A DNA stretch of 41,410 nt from JBFGWM01 sp041588495 (GCA_041588495.1 JBFGWM010000001.1:1-41410); one strand, 5' to 3'. Counted from the first letter of the stretch, positions 31,800 through 40,776 are shown. Translations and numbers: made by a program. The notes: generated by a model not told the origin, from the letters alone.

Positions 31800-32651
31800 C
31801 TAACCGGCCTGCGCATCGATCATGGCCGCGTATCCGGCACGATAGTCGGGGTAACGAAACCGGTAACCGCTGGCCAGCAGACCCGCGTTCGAACAGCGCT
31901 TTCCGCGTTGCGGCGCGCCGGCCGGAGGTTCCTGGCCCGGCGGCATGCCCAGGCGCTCCCGTAACCAGTTGATCACCTCGTGGCGGGGCGCGGGACAAGC
32001 GTCGGTGGCCACATAGACCGGCTTCAGCGCCGTTCCGCCAAGTGCTTTGCGGCCGAGGAAGCCCAGCGCGCCGATACAGTCTTCGCGATGGATGCGGTTG
32101 GTGTATTGAACATGATCAACCGACGCCTCCAGCCCGGCGCGGACCCGGTCCAGAAAACTGCCGCGACCCGGCCCGTAAATGCCGCCGAAGCGTATGGCGC
32201 TGGACGCGCTGCAGTTCGCGGCCAGCAACGCCTCGGCCTCACAGAGGATCCGCCCCCGGAAATGCGCCGGGGCGGTCGGACTGCCCTCATCGACCCAACT
32301 GCCGTCGTCCTGGTGATAGACGCCAGTGCTGGAAACCAGGATGACCGCTTGCGCCGCCATCCCACGCCCCCGTGACAGCAGGTTTTCGAGCCCGCTAACA
32401 TAGGCGGCACGGTACGCGTCCTCCGTACCCCCCGCCGGGCTGAGGCAATGCACGATGAGATCACCCCCGGGAATGGAATCCGCGCAGGCCGGGTCGGAGA
32501 GGTCCAGGCGCAGCCCGCGGACACCTTCCGGAAAAGCTGCGCCGCCGCGCCGGATCGCGGTCACCGCGCACCCGGCGTCCCGGAACAACGTCGCAACTGC
32601 GGCACCCAGGTCACCGCACCCGGCAATCAGCACGTTCGCTTGTTCGGGCAC
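31800..32651 (-). CDS. NAD(P)-dependent epimerase/dehydratase-like SDR protein
   Basis: 283 residues of an extended short-chain dehydrogenase fold, similar in type to E. coli YeeZ. It has a glycine-rich nucleotide motif LIAGCGDLGAAVA near the N-terminus, VILVSSTGVYHQDDG and an IRFGGIYGPGR segment. The usual YxxxK is not clearly present, as in other atypical SDRs, so its chemistry is uncertain. The start is taken as GTG 32651 (VPEQANVLIAG) with GGAAAG upstream; a GTG at 32711 would overlap recG and add unconserved residues. Divergent from recG. Confidence 0.8.
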   Translation of the reverse strand: MPEQANVLIAGCGDLGAAVATLFRDAGCAVTAIRRGGAAFPEGVRGLRLDLSDPACADSIPGGDLIVHCLSPAGGTEDAYRAAYVSGLENLLSRGRGMAAQAVILVSSTGVYHQDDGSWVDEGSPTAPAHFRGRILCEAEALLAANCSASSAIRFGGIYGPGRGSFLDRVRAGLEASVDHVQYTNRIHREDCIGALGFLGRKALGGTALKPVYVATDACPAPRHEVINWLRERLGMPPGQEPPAGAPQRGKRCSNAGLLASGYRFRYPDYRAGYAAMIDAQAG

Positions 32652-32701
32652 ATCGTCTTTCCGCGAGGGATTTGGGTCATGATGCCGTGGAATCCTCCCC
32701 G

Positions 32702-34798
32702 ATGACAGCACCCCCGGCCGACTTGCACGTCACCCCGGGCGCCCCGGTGACGGTGCTGCCCGGAGTGGGGCCCGCCCTGGCCGAGCGCCTGCAGCGCATC
32801 GGCATCACCACCCTCGGCGACCTTGCCCTGCACCTCCCCCTGCGCTACCAGGATCGCACCCGGATCACCCCGCTCGCCGCGCTGGTTCCGGGGGGGGAGT
32901 GTCTCGTGCAGGGTCGCATCGAGGACACCCGGGTGACTTTCGGACGCCGCCGCAGCCTGCAGTGCACCATCGCCGACGCCAGCGGCCGCGCCACCCTGCG
33001 TTTCTACCATTTCAGTGCCGCGCAACAGCGGCGCCTGCAGAACGGAACCTGGTTGCGCGTGTTCGGGGAGCCACGGCGGGGCGCAACCGGGTGCGAGTTC
33101 TACCATCCGGAGTACAGCTTTGCCGGGGACGAAGACACCCCACTTGAGGCCACCCTGACGCCGGTATACGGCATCACCGAGGGCCTCGGCCAGGCGCGCA
33201 TTCGCACGCTGGTCGCCGCGGCCTGTGAGCGCCTCGCCAGTGATCCCAGACTGGAACTATTACCGGAAACCCTGCGCCGACGCTTTGCGCTACCGCCCCT
33301 GGGGAACGCGCTACGCGAGGTGCATGCACCGTCGGGGGAACAGGCTGCGCGGGAACTGGCGGCCGGACGGCACCCGGCGTTGCAGCGGCTGGCCCTGGAG
33401 GAACTGCTCGCCCACCAGCTTGGCGTGCGCCGGCGCCGCGCCACCGTCGAGTCGCGAAACGCCCCGCATATCGTCGCGGATCCGGCGCAGCTGGAGCGTT
33501 TCCTGGCGGGCCTGCCCTTCCGCCTGACCGGTGATCAGCGCGCCGCGCTGGACGCGGTCCTCGCGGACCTCGCGGCGGGATCGCCGATGATGCGGCTGGT
33601 GCAGGGCGACGTCGGGTCCGGCAAGACCGTGGTGGCGGCGGCAGCGATGTTCCTCGCGGCACATTGCGGCCGGCAGGCGGCCCTGATGGCGCCCACGGAG
33701 ATTCTTGCCGAGCAGCACCACCGCAATCTCACCGGCTGGATGAAACCTCTCGGTGTGGAAGTCGGCCTGCTCACCGGCAAGACGCCGGCAGCGGAGCGCG
33801 ACGCCCTGCGCGCCCGACTGGGTGACGGTTCGCTGAGCGTGGTCACCGGCACCCATGCGCTGTTCCAGGACGGCGTGAAATTCGCCGGGCTCGGCCTCGC
33901 GGTTATCGACGAGCAACACCGTTTCGGGGTTGCCCAGCGCCTCGCCCTGAGCCGCAACAGCGCCGCAGATGATTGCTGGCCGCACCAGCTGATCATGACC
34001 GCCACCCCCATCCCGCGCACGCTGACCATGAGCGTCTACGCGGACCTCGACTATTCGTGCATCCGCGAACTGCCTCCCGGCCGCAAGCCGGTGACCACCG
34101 TTGCGGTCAGTGACGCGCGCCGCGACGAGGTCATCGGACGGATCCGCGCCGCCTGTGGTAACGGACGCCAGGCCTACTGGGTCTGCACGCTGATCGAGGA
34201 ATCCGAGGACTTGGAATGCCAGGCCGCCGAAAACACCGCGGCGGAGCTGGAGACCCTGCTTGATGGCATCCGCGTGGGCCTGGTGCACGGCCGCATGAAA
34301 AGCGCCGAGAAGGCCGCGCGCATGGCGGCGTTCCAGGCGGGCGGGATCGACCTGCTGGTGGCGACCACGGTGATCGAGGTGGGCGTGGATGTACCCAACG
34401 CGAGCCTGATGATCATCGAGAACGCCGAACGACTGGGGCTGTCCCAACTGCACCAGCTTCGCGGCCGCGTCGGACGCGGCTCGGAGGACAGCTACTGCGT
34501 GCTGATGTATCACCCACCATTGAGCGGAGCGGCGCGGCGGCGTATCGACGTCCTGCGCGAGACGGGGGACGGCTTCCGCATCGCCGAGGAGGATCTCAGG
34601 CTGCGCGGCCCGGGCGAGTTGCTCGGCACCCGCCAGACCGGCCTGACCCGGTTTCGCATCGCCGACATCGTGCGCGATGCCCACCTGCTGGGTGCGGCGC
34701 GCGAACTCGCGGAGGAGGTATGGACGCGGCACCCGGAGCACGTCGGACCGCTGATCCGCCGCTGGCTGCCGGAGAACGGGGCCTACGCCGACGCCTGA
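32702..34798 (+). CDS. recG: ATP-dependent DNA helicase RecG
   Basis: Branch-migrating helicase that reverses stalled forks and processes Holliday junctions and R-loops. From ATG 32702 it has 698 residues (E. coli 693): an N-terminal wedge/OB domain with LPGVGPALAERLQRIGI, then helicase motifs GDVGSGKTVVA, DEQHRFG, MTATPIPRTL, TTVIEVGVDVPNA and QLRGRVGRG, and the C-terminal RLRGPGELLGTRQTG. A G8 run at 32890-32897 falls in the coding sequence. It ends 6 bases from the convergent rubredoxin reductase stop. Confidence 0.96.
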   Translation: MTAPPADLHVTPGAPVTVLPGVGPALAERLQRIGITTLGDLALHLPLRYQDRTRITPLAALVPGGECLVQGRIEDTRVTFGRRRSLQCTIADASGRATLRFYHFSAAQQRRLQNGTWLRVFGEPRRGATGCEFYHPEYSFAGDEDTPLEATLTPVYGITEGLGQARIRTLVAAACERLASDPRLELLPETLRRRFALPPLGNALREVHAPSGEQAARELAAGRHPALQRLALEELLAHQLGVRRRRATVESRNAPHIVADPAQLERFLAGLPFRLTGDQRAALDAVLADLAAGSPMMRLVQGDVGSGKTVVAAAAMFLAAHCGRQAALMAPTEILAEQHHRNLTGWMKPLGVEVGLLTGKTPAAERDALRARLGDGSLSVVTGTHALFQDGVKFAGLGLAVIDEQHRFGVAQRLALSRNSAADDCWPHQLIMTATPIPRTLTMSVYADLDYSCIRELPPGRKPVTTVAVSDARRDEVIGRIRAACGNGRQAYWVCTLIEESEDLECQAAENTAAELETLLDGIRVGLVHGRMKSAEKAARMAAFQAGGIDLLVATTVIEVGVDVPNASLMIIENAERLGLSQLHQLRGRVGRGSEDSYCVLMYHPPLSGAARRRIDVLRETGDGFRIAEEDLRLRGPGELLGTRQTGLTRFRIADIVRDAHLLGAARELAEEVWTRHPEHVGPLIRRWLPENGAYADA

Positions 34799-34804
34799 TG
34801 GCCT

Positions 34805-35980
34805 TCAGGCCGGGAGCAGGTCCGGCACTTCCTTGACCAGGGCAAACTTGTCCTTGACCCATTCGCCGGTCAGAACGAACCCGCGCAGTATCCCGGCCGG
34901 ATCACGAAACAGGGCACGCACGTCGCTGCGCGACGACTCGATCATCCATTCGCCATCCACGTCCGCCGGGGGCGGCAGGGCGACAACCGGGCACAGGGGC
35001 GTCTTCACCGTCACCGGCATTGGCGGGTAATGAACCGGGGTCGGGGTCCCGGCAAGGGTCTTGCCGAGGGCCCGGGCACCGGCCATCAATGGCAGGACAT
35101 ATTGCAGTGAGTGACCGCACACTTCCGCGCAATCCCCCAGTGCATATACGTCAGGTGCACTGGCCGCGAGCGTCTGATCAACGATGATTCCGCGTCCCAC
35201 CGTGAGCCCGGCGGCCGCGGCCAGGTCGATCCGCGGACGCAGGCCGATGGCGGACACCACCACGTCGGCCTCCCGCGCGCTGCCATCGGAAAGCAGGACC
35301 CGCAGCGGTCCGTCCGGGCCGTCGGCCTGCTCCACCGCCACCACCGCGGGGCCGAGGTCGATCTTCACGCCCGCGGCCTCAAGTTCTCCACGCAGGGCCT
35401 TGCCTGCCGCCTCCGGGACCAGCAACTGGAGCAGGTGATTGTCGGGCGCAGCCAGTTCTACCTCGAAACCGGCATGCACGAGGTCGCTGGCGAACTCGCA
35501 GCCGATCAGGCCGGCACCCATGATGAACACCCGCCGGCGGCCGTCGAGCTGCGCCCGGAAGCGACCATAGTCGGTGAGATCATTGACCGACACCACGCGG
35601 TCTGCGGCGTCGCCCTGCAGGGGCGCGCGCAGCACCCGCGCCCCCCAGGCGATCACCAGCTTCGAGTAGGTTACCGGCTCGTCATCGATGAACACCCGGT
35701 GCGCGGCGGGATCCAGGGCGGTGACCCGGGTATGGGTGCGTACCGTTGCCGCAAGCTGCTCGGCCATCCTGCCCGGGGTGGCCATGGCCAGCGTGGTGGC
35801 GTCCTTGTGTTTCTGGAACGCGGCGCTCAGCATCGGCTTGGAGTAGGAGCGACCGTCGTCAGCGGTCAGCAGGCAGACCGGCGTTTCAGCGTCGTGTTTG
35901 CGGAATTCGCGCACCAGGTTGTAACCGGCGAGACCGGTGCCGATGACCAGTACGGGGTCGTTGTGTTGCGGGGCGGGCAT
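34805..35980 (-). CDS. Rubredoxin-NAD(+) reductase (FAD)
   Basis: A 391-residue flavoprotein of the pyridine nucleotide-disulfide oxidoreductase superfamily. It shows the FAD motif VLVIGTGLAGYNLVREFRK, an NAD(P) motif IMGAGLIGCEFASDL and the FAD-binding DVYALGDCAEV. The C-terminal domain (FALVKEVPDLLPA) and lack of redox-active cysteines fit rubredoxin reductases. It lies 25 bases downstream of a rubredoxin gene, its likely partner; the pair would pass electrons from NADH to an acceptor not encoded here. Confidence 0.9.
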   Translation of the reverse strand: MPAPQHNDPVLVIGTGLAGYNLVREFRKHDAETPVCLLTADDGRSYSKPMLSAAFQKHKDATTLAMATPGRMAEQLAATVRTHTRVTALDPAAHRVFIDDEPVTYSKLVIAWGARVLRAPLQGDAADRVVSVNDLTDYGRFRAQLDGRRRVFIMGAGLIGCEFASDLVHAGFEVELAAPDNHLLQLLVPEAAGKALRGELEAAGVKIDLGPAVVAVEQADGPDGPLRVLLSDGSAREADVVVSAIGLRPRIDLAAAAGLTVGRGIIVDQTLAASAPDVYALGDCAEVCGHSLQYVLPLMAGARALGKTLAGTPTPVHYPPMPVTVKTPLCPVVALPPPADVDGEWMIESSRSDVRALFRDPAGILRGFVLTGEWVKDKFALVKEVPDLLPA

Positions 35981-36005
35981 GCTGGTCTGGAAATCCGCGC
36001 CGGGC

Positions 36006-36182
36006 TCAGCCGACCTGGATCATTTCGAAGTCTTCCTTTCCGACACCGCAGTCCGGACAGACCCAGTCATTGGGAATCGCGTCCCACGCCGTACCCGGAG
36101 CGATGCCTTCCTCGGGCAGGCCCTCGGCTTCATCATAGATGAAGCCGCACACGATACATTGCCACTTGCGGGAACCACTCAT
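36006..36182 (-). CDS. Rubredoxin
   Basis: 58-residue Fe(Cys)4 electron carrier. Both iron knuckles are intact (CIVCG at 9-13 and CPDCG at 42-46), with the family core IYDEAEGLPEEGIAPGTAW and a KEDFE end. It is the first gene of a leftward operon with rubredoxin reductase, close to ubiC-ubiA, as in Pseudomonas. Confidence 0.96.
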   Translation of the reverse strand: MSGSRKWQCIVCGFIYDEAEGLPEEGIAPGTAWDAIPNDWVCPDCGVGKEDFEMIQVG

Positions 36183-36234
36183 GCCGCTGCGCCTTGGCCG
36201 GGAATGCCCGGTGGGTGTCTACAGGGGCGCTCAC

Positions 36235-36261
36235 TTTATAGGCCGGACCCGCCAAGATCAA
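36235..36261 (-). promoter_or_regulatory. Candidate promoter of the rubredoxin operon
   Basis: Read leftward: TTGATC (36256-36261), 15-base spacer, TATAAA (36235-36240), 53 bases before the rubredoxin start. The spacer is shorter than ideal. Confidence 0.4.
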
Positions 36262-36349
36262 GCCCACGCGAGGCCCGGTGACCTTGCACGACGGCCCTGA
36301 ATCACGCATCCTCGGTCGCGCATTTCTCGCCTCCGGAAACCGCAACCGC

Positions 36350-36904
36350 ATGTCCGCCGAATCCACATGGGACCGCGTCAGATGGCTGCCCCGAACCCGC
36401 GTCACGGCCGCGACCGTGCGCGGACCGCTACGCGACTGGCTGTGTGACCCGGGTTCGCTGACCCGGCGCCTGCAACGGGCCAGCGGAGGCGATTTCCGGG
36501 TTCGCGTGCTGCGCCAGGTATGGGCGCGTCCCGGACCCGCCGAGGCGCTATTGCTGGGAATGGATCCGCGGGAACTGTGCCTGGTCCGCGAGGTGACACT
36601 GGTGTGCCGCGGGGAGCCCTGGGTGTACGCGCGAAGCCTGCTGCCCGAGAAATCACTGCGCGGCCCGCTGCGCTTCCTGCGCCGTCTCGATGCCCGCCCC
36701 CTGGGCGCCCTGTTGTTCCGCGACCCGACCATGCGGCGTGGCGCGCAGCAGTTTGCACGCGTACCAACGGCGGCAATCCCGGTAGCCGACGTCGAGGCGC
36801 CGGCGTGGGGTAGACGGTGCACTTTTTACCTGCGCGGCCGGCCGCTGCTTGTCGCCGAGGTGTTCCTGCCGGCGATGGCTGCCGTGAGCGCCGGGCCGGG
36901 GTAG
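36350..36904 (+). CDS. ubiC: Chorismate pyruvate-lyase UbiC
   Basis: Converts chorismate to 4-hydroxybenzoate plus pyruvate, the first committed step of ubiquinone synthesis. From ATG 36350 it has 184 residues, near the family's 165-190; a GTG at 36278 would add 24 residues with no family similarity. Landmarks are REVTLVCRGEPWVYARSLLPE, the RPLGALLFRDPTMRRG segment and GRRCTFYLRGRPLLVAEVFLPA, which holds the catalytic Glu. A weak TTGCAC/CATCCT promoter-like pair (36284-36312) supports the shorter start. It is followed by ubiA after 34 bases. Confidence 0.88.
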   Translation: MSAESTWDRVRWLPRTRVTAATVRGPLRDWLCDPGSLTRRLQRASGGDFRVRVLRQVWARPGPAEALLLGMDPRELCLVREVTLVCRGEPWVYARSLLPEKSLRGPLRFLRRLDARPLGALLFRDPTMRRGAQQFARVPTAAIPVADVEAPAWGRRCTFYLRGRPLLVAEVFLPAMAAVSAGPG

Positions 36905-36938
36905 AATCCGGGTTCATCGTCACCGGAAGCCACGAATC

Positions 36939-37826
36939 GTGAATAGCCAGAGCGGGCTCATGGAACCACGCACCTCCAGATTCGTCGAGTACCTGCGCCT
37001 GATGCGGTTGGACCGCCCGATCGGAATCTTCCTCCTCCTGTGGCCGACGCTCTGGGGCCTGTGGGTGGCGGCCGAGGGCGTTCCGGACCCGGATGTCCTC
37101 GCCATCTTCGTGCTGGGTGTGATCCTGATGCGCTCCGCGGGCTGCGTGATCAACGACTTCGCGGACCGCAACCTCGACGGGCACGTCGAGCGTACCCGGG
37201 AACGTCCGCTCGCGACGGGACGCGTGCGCCCCGGCGAGGCCCTGGGCCTGTTCGCCGTACTCTGCGCCAGCGCCTTCGTGCTGGTGCTGTTCACCAACCT
37301 CTATACCATCCTGCTGTCCCTCGGCGCCGTGGGCCTGGCGGTCATCTATCCCTTCATGAAGCGCTATACCTACCTGCCGCAGGTGGTGCTGGGCGCGGCC
37401 TTCGCGTGGGCGATCCCCATGGGCTTCGCGGCCCAGACGGGTTCGGTAGCGCCCATCGCGTGGCTCATCTACACCGCGACGGTGGTGTGGACAGTCGCCT
37501 ATGACACCATGTACGCGATGGTCGACCGCGACGACGACCTGCGCGTGGGCATCCGCTCCACCGCCATCCTGTTCGGCGACGCGGACCGCATCATGGTGGC
37601 CCTCCTGCAGGCCACCACCCTGTTCTGCCTGGTGCTGGTCGGCGGACGCCTCGGGCTGTCGCAGCCCTATTACATGAGCCTGTGGGTCGCCGGCGGATTC
37701 TTCCTGTACCAGCAGTGGCTGATCCGCCGCCGCCGCCGGGACGGCTGCTTCCAAGCCTTCCTCAACAACAACTGGGTCGGCCTCACCGTTTTCCTCGGCC
37801 TTTTCCTGCACTATCTTGAAGTTTGA
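36939..37826 (+). CDS. ubiA: 4-hydroxybenzoate octaprenyltransferase UbiA
   Basis: Integral-membrane prenyltransferase that joins a polyprenyl tail to the 4-hydroxybenzoate made by UbiC next door. It has 295 residues, about eight to nine hydrophobic helices, and both Asp-rich magnesium/diphosphate motifs: NDFADRNLD and DTMYAMVDRDDD. The YLRLMRLDRPIGIFLLLWPT start is typical. The start may be GTG 36939 (GGAAG 10 bases upstream) or ATG 36960. A TAGAAT box at 36902-36907 lacks a -35. Confidence 0.95.
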   Translation: MNSQSGLMEPRTSRFVEYLRLMRLDRPIGIFLLLWPTLWGLWVAAEGVPDPDVLAIFVLGVILMRSAGCVINDFADRNLDGHVERTRERPLATGRVRPGEALGLFAVLCASAFVLVLFTNLYTILLSLGAVGLAVIYPFMKRYTYLPQVVLGAAFAWAIPMGFAAQTGSVAPIAWLIYTATVVWTVAYDTMYAMVDRDDDLRVGIRSTAILFGDADRIMVALLQATTLFCLVLVGGRLGLSQPYYMSLWVAGGFFLYQQWLIRRRRRDGCFQAFLNNNWVGLTVFLGLFLHYLEV

Positions 37827-37914
37827 ACCTTCCTCGATGCGGGTGTGGTCACGCCCCGGTAACACGAATGTGCGTTGATATCGGGTTGGCAGGAGCACCG
37901 GAGGCACCCGACGG

Positions 37915-38616
37915 ATGGCTGTACAGGAAAAAACGATTCTCGTCGTCGATGACGAGGAGCCGATACGCAGGATGGTTTGCATGGCCCTGGACCTGGCAGG
38001 CTACCGCTGCGTGGAAGCCGCGGACGCCGACGCCGCCTACCGGACCATTCACGATGCACGTCCCGACCTGGTGCTGCTGGACTGGATGATGCCCAATGTC
38101 AGCGGGGTGGAACTGGCCCGACGCCTGCGCCGCGAGGAACTGACCCGCGACCTGCCACTGATCATGCTCACCGCGCGGGTGGAAGAGGGTGACCGCATAC
38201 ACGGCCTCGATGCCGGTGCCGACGACTACGTGACCAAGCCCTTCTCGCCGCGTGAGCTGATGGCGCGGATTCGCGCGGTCCTGCGCCGCAGCACACCACC
38301 GGGGGTCGACGAGGCGATCGACATCGAGGGCCTCGTCGTGGATCCCGTCTCCCACCGGGTGGCCGCGGGTGGCAACGAGCTGCAGCTGGGACCCACGGAG
38401 TTCCGCCTGCTGCAGTTCCTGATCTCACACCCGGAGCGGGCCTACACCCGTGCCCAGCTGCTGGACCATGTCTGGAGCAACGTGTATGTCGAGGAGCGCA
38501 CCGTGGACGTTCACGTGCGGCGTCTTCGCAAGGCACTGGAACCGACCGGACACGACCGCCTGATCCAGACCGTGCGCGGGACCGGCTACCGCTTTTCAAC
38601 GCAGCGGGGCAACTGA
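37915..38616 (+). CDS. phoB: Phosphate regulon response regulator PhoB
   Basis: OmpR-family transcription factor activated by PhoR under phosphate limitation. It has 233 residues: a receiver domain with acidic pocket VVDDEE, phosphoacceptor Asp56 in LLDWMMP and TKPF Lys; then a winged-helix domain (LGPTEFRLLQFLISHPERAYTR, ERTVDVHVRRLRKAL, VRGTGYRF). GGAGG lies 10 bases before the ATG. No convincing Pho box was found in the 88-base gap after ubiA. phoR follows 6 bases later. Confidence 0.94.
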   Translation: MAVQEKTILVVDDEEPIRRMVCMALDLAGYRCVEAADADAAYRTIHDARPDLVLLDWMMPNVSGVELARRLRREELTRDLPLIMLTARVEEGDRIHGLDAGADDYVTKPFSPRELMARIRAVLRRSTPPGVDEAIDIEGLVVDPVSHRVAAGGNELQLGPTEFRLLQFLISHPERAYTRAQLLDHVWSNVYVEERTVDVHVRRLRKALEPTGHDRLIQTVRGTGYRFSTQRGN

Positions 38617-38622
38617 ACGCAG

Positions 38623-39936
38623 ATGCGGCGCAACTGGCAGCAGGGGATTTCCAATCTTGCACTGAGCATGCTCGGCCTGGCCCTGTTCGGCTGGATCATC
38701 GGCGTGGGCATGCAGTTGTTGTTGATCGGTCTGATCGGCTACGTGGCGTGGTCCAGCTACCAGATGGTGCGCCTGCACCAGTGGCTGGATGGCACCGGCG
38801 GATCCGAACCACCGGAAAGCCATGGCATGTGGGGCGTCATTTTCGACGGCATCCACGACCTGCAGCGCAAGCAGAAGAAATCCCGCAAGCGCCTGCGCAA
38901 GGTACTGAGGCGCGTCCAGCAATCCCTGGGCGCGCTGCGCGACGGCGTGGTCATGATCGACAGCAATCGCTGCCTGGAGTGGTGGAACAGCGCGGCGGGA
39001 GAATTGCTGGGTTTCCGAGCGCCACAGGACGCCAATCAATATATCACCAACCTGTTGCGCGACCCGCAGTTTATCGAGTACTTCGCCGGCGGCGATTACT
39101 CCGAACCGCTGGAAATCCGCTCGCCGGTGAACCGCGAGATCGTGGTGCAGTTGCAGATCACCCGCTACGGCAAGAACGACTACCTGATGCTGGCCCGGGA
39201 CATGTCCCGGATCCATCAGCTCGAGCAGGTTCGCCGCGACTTCGTTGCCAACGTCTCCCACGAACTGAAGACGCCGCTGACCGTCATCCGCGGGTATCTC
39301 GAAACCCTGCTCGAGCAAAAAGACGACCTGCCCGGGCGCACGCTCGAATGCATGGCGGCGATGGAGTCGCAGGCCATGCGCATGCATACCCTGATCGATG
39401 ACCTGCTCTACCTCTCCCGGCTGGAAAATGTGAAGGGCAATGGGCATTCAAGCGTCCCTCTGCGCCCGCTCCTGGAACGCATCAGCCGCGATGTCCGGCC
39501 CCTGGCCGACGGCAAGAACCAGTCCCTCAGCCTGGAAATGGAGGGCGACCCCGCCCTGACCGGCTACGAGGGTGAGTTGTACAGCGCCTTTTCCAACCTG
39601 GCGATGAACTCCGTCAAGTACACCGGCAAGGGGGGGCAGATCTCGATACGGGTTTTCCAGCAGGACGGCAGCCTGCTGGTGGAATTTCGCGACACCGGGA
39701 TCGGCATTGAGTACGAACACCTGTGCCGGCTGACGGAACGCTTTTACCGGGTCGACAAGAGTCGTTCCGTGGCCAGTGGCGGCACCGGGCTCGGGCTCGC
39801 GATCGTCAAGCATGTGCTGTTGCGCCATAACGCGGACCTGGACATCCGCAGCGAACCTGGCGTCGGAAGCACGTTCACCTGCCGCTTCCCGCCACAGCGC
39901 ATCGTGCAGGACGCGGTACCCGACTCAGCCGCCTGA
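38623..39936 (+). CDS. phoR: Phosphate regulon sensor histidine kinase PhoR
   Basis: A 437-residue membrane histidine kinase with two N-terminal hydrophobic segments (about 10-43), a charged linker (KQKKSRKRLRKVLRR), a PAS domain (about 98-195), a HisKA domain with His213 in FVANVSHELKTP, and HATPase_c with N-box (NLAMNSVKYT), G1 DTGIGI and G2 GGTGLGLAIVKH. As in other PhoR proteins there is almost no periplasmic domain, so sensing is expected through PstSCAB-PhoU, whose phoU and pstB lie just downstream. A G7 run (39630-39636) is in the coding sequence. Confidence 0.94.
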   Translation: MRRNWQQGISNLALSMLGLALFGWIIGVGMQLLLIGLIGYVAWSSYQMVRLHQWLDGTGGSEPPESHGMWGVIFDGIHDLQRKQKKSRKRLRKVLRRVQQSLGALRDGVVMIDSNRCLEWWNSAAGELLGFRAPQDANQYITNLLRDPQFIEYFAGGDYSEPLEIRSPVNREIVVQLQITRYGKNDYLMLARDMSRIHQLEQVRRDFVANVSHELKTPLTVIRGYLETLLEQKDDLPGRTLECMAAMESQAMRMHTLIDDLLYLSRLENVKGNGHSSVPLRPLLERISRDVRPLADGKNQSLSLEMEGDPALTGYEGELYSAFSNLAMNSVKYTGKGGQISIRVFQQDGSLLVEFRDTGIGIEYEHLCRLTERFYRVDKSRSVASGGTGLGLAIVKHVLLRHNADLDIRSEPGVGSTFTCRFPPQRIVQDAVPDSAA

Positions 39937-39994
39937 GCACGAACAGCCACGCCACTCCACGACGGAATGGGTTTGGGTAGCCGCTGGGCTCTCC

Positions 39995-40006
39995 GGGGGG
40001 GGGGGG
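39995..40006. repeat. Twelve-G homopolymer between phoR and phoU
   Basis: Uninterrupted G12 in the 117-base gap between the convergent phoR and phoU genes, 58 bases past the phoR stop. The gap holds no clear intrinsic terminator, only a short CCGGC...GCCGG inverted repeat further right. Confidence 0.8.
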
Positions 40007-40053
40007 TGATCGCGCGCCGGGTTGTTCCCTTCCGGCAAGCGGGGCCGGGGGAT

Positions 40054-40776
40054 TCAGTCGATCTTCAACTGGTTCCGGATTTCCTCAACGGTCGCATGGC
40101 GGAAATCCTTACCCTTGACCATGTAGAGCACGAACTCGGCAATGTTGCGCGAGTGATCACCGATCCGCTCCAGTGCACGTAACGTCCACACCACGTTGAG
40201 CACCCGCGTGATTGAGCGCGGGTCTTCGATCATGTGCGTCATCAGCTGGCGCATCGCGGCATTGTATTCCTCGTCCACCAGCGCCTCTTCCTGGATCACC
40301 CGCAACGCGGCATCGATGTCGAAGCGCGCGAACGAGTCCAGTGCATCGTAGAGCATCTGGCGCACGTGATTGCCGATATGGCGCACCTCGCGGTGCCCCT
40401 TGGGCGGGGCCCCCTCCCGCGCCAGGGTTGCCGCCTGGCGCGCGATCTTGGTGGCCTCGTCGCCGGCGCGCTCGAGGTCCGTGACCGCCTTGCTCACCGC
40501 CATCACCAGGCGCAGGTCGCTGGCGGTGGGTTGCCGGCGCGCAACGATGTGCCGGCATTCCTCGTCGATCCGCATCTCCATCTCGTTGATCTTCATGTCC
40601 AGGCGCGAGACCGCCTCGGCGCGCTCGCCGTCGCCGTCGATCAGCGCCTCGAGCGCGTCGCGAACCTGTTTCTCCACCAGGCCGCCCATGCCCAGAAAGT
40701 GGTTCTTGAGCTCGTCCATCTCGTTGTTGAACTGTTGCGAGATGTGGTCTGTGTGTACGTCTTTGCTGATGTCCAT
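40054..40776 (-). CDS. phoU: Phosphate transport system regulator PhoU
   Basis: Negative regulator that links the PstSCAB transporter to PhoR and limits phosphate uptake. Its 240 residues form two three-helix PhoU repeats, each with the metal-binding pattern (ERAGDEATKIAR and ERIGDHSRNIAEF). It lies 40 bases downstream of pstB, the standard pst-phoU order, and converges on phoBR. Confidence 0.95.
   Translation of the reverse strand: MDISKDVHTDHISQQFNNEMDELKNHFLGMGGLVEKQVRDALEALIDGDGERAEAVSRLDMKINEMEMRIDEECRHIVARRQPTASDLRLVMAVSKAVTDLERAGDEATKIARQAATLAREGAPPKGHREVRHIGNHVRQMLYDALDSFARFDIDAALRVIQEEALVDEEYNAAMRQLMTHMIEDPRSITRVLNVVWTLRALERIGDHSRNIAEFVLYMVKGKDFRHATVEEIRNQLKID

Noticed and set aside
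33311..34741. 476-codon leftward frame opposite recG
   Set aside because: Shadow frame; recG helicase motifs are complete on the other strand.
36278..36350. Longer ubiC start at GTG 36278
   Set aside because: Extra 24 residues have no family similarity and lie over a candidate promoter; ATG 36350 gives normal length.
37827..37914. Possible Pho box upstream of phoB
   Set aside because: Only loosely spaced GTCAC/GTAAC-like words are visible; nothing matches tandem TGTCA-type repeats.
36402..37982. 526-codon leftward frame opposite ubiC and ubiA
   Set aside because: Low-complexity shadow of two well-identified genes.
39967..40182. Short frame beginning before the G12 tract
   Set aside because: Runs into the antisense of phoU, lacks a ribosome binding site and reads through a homopolymer.
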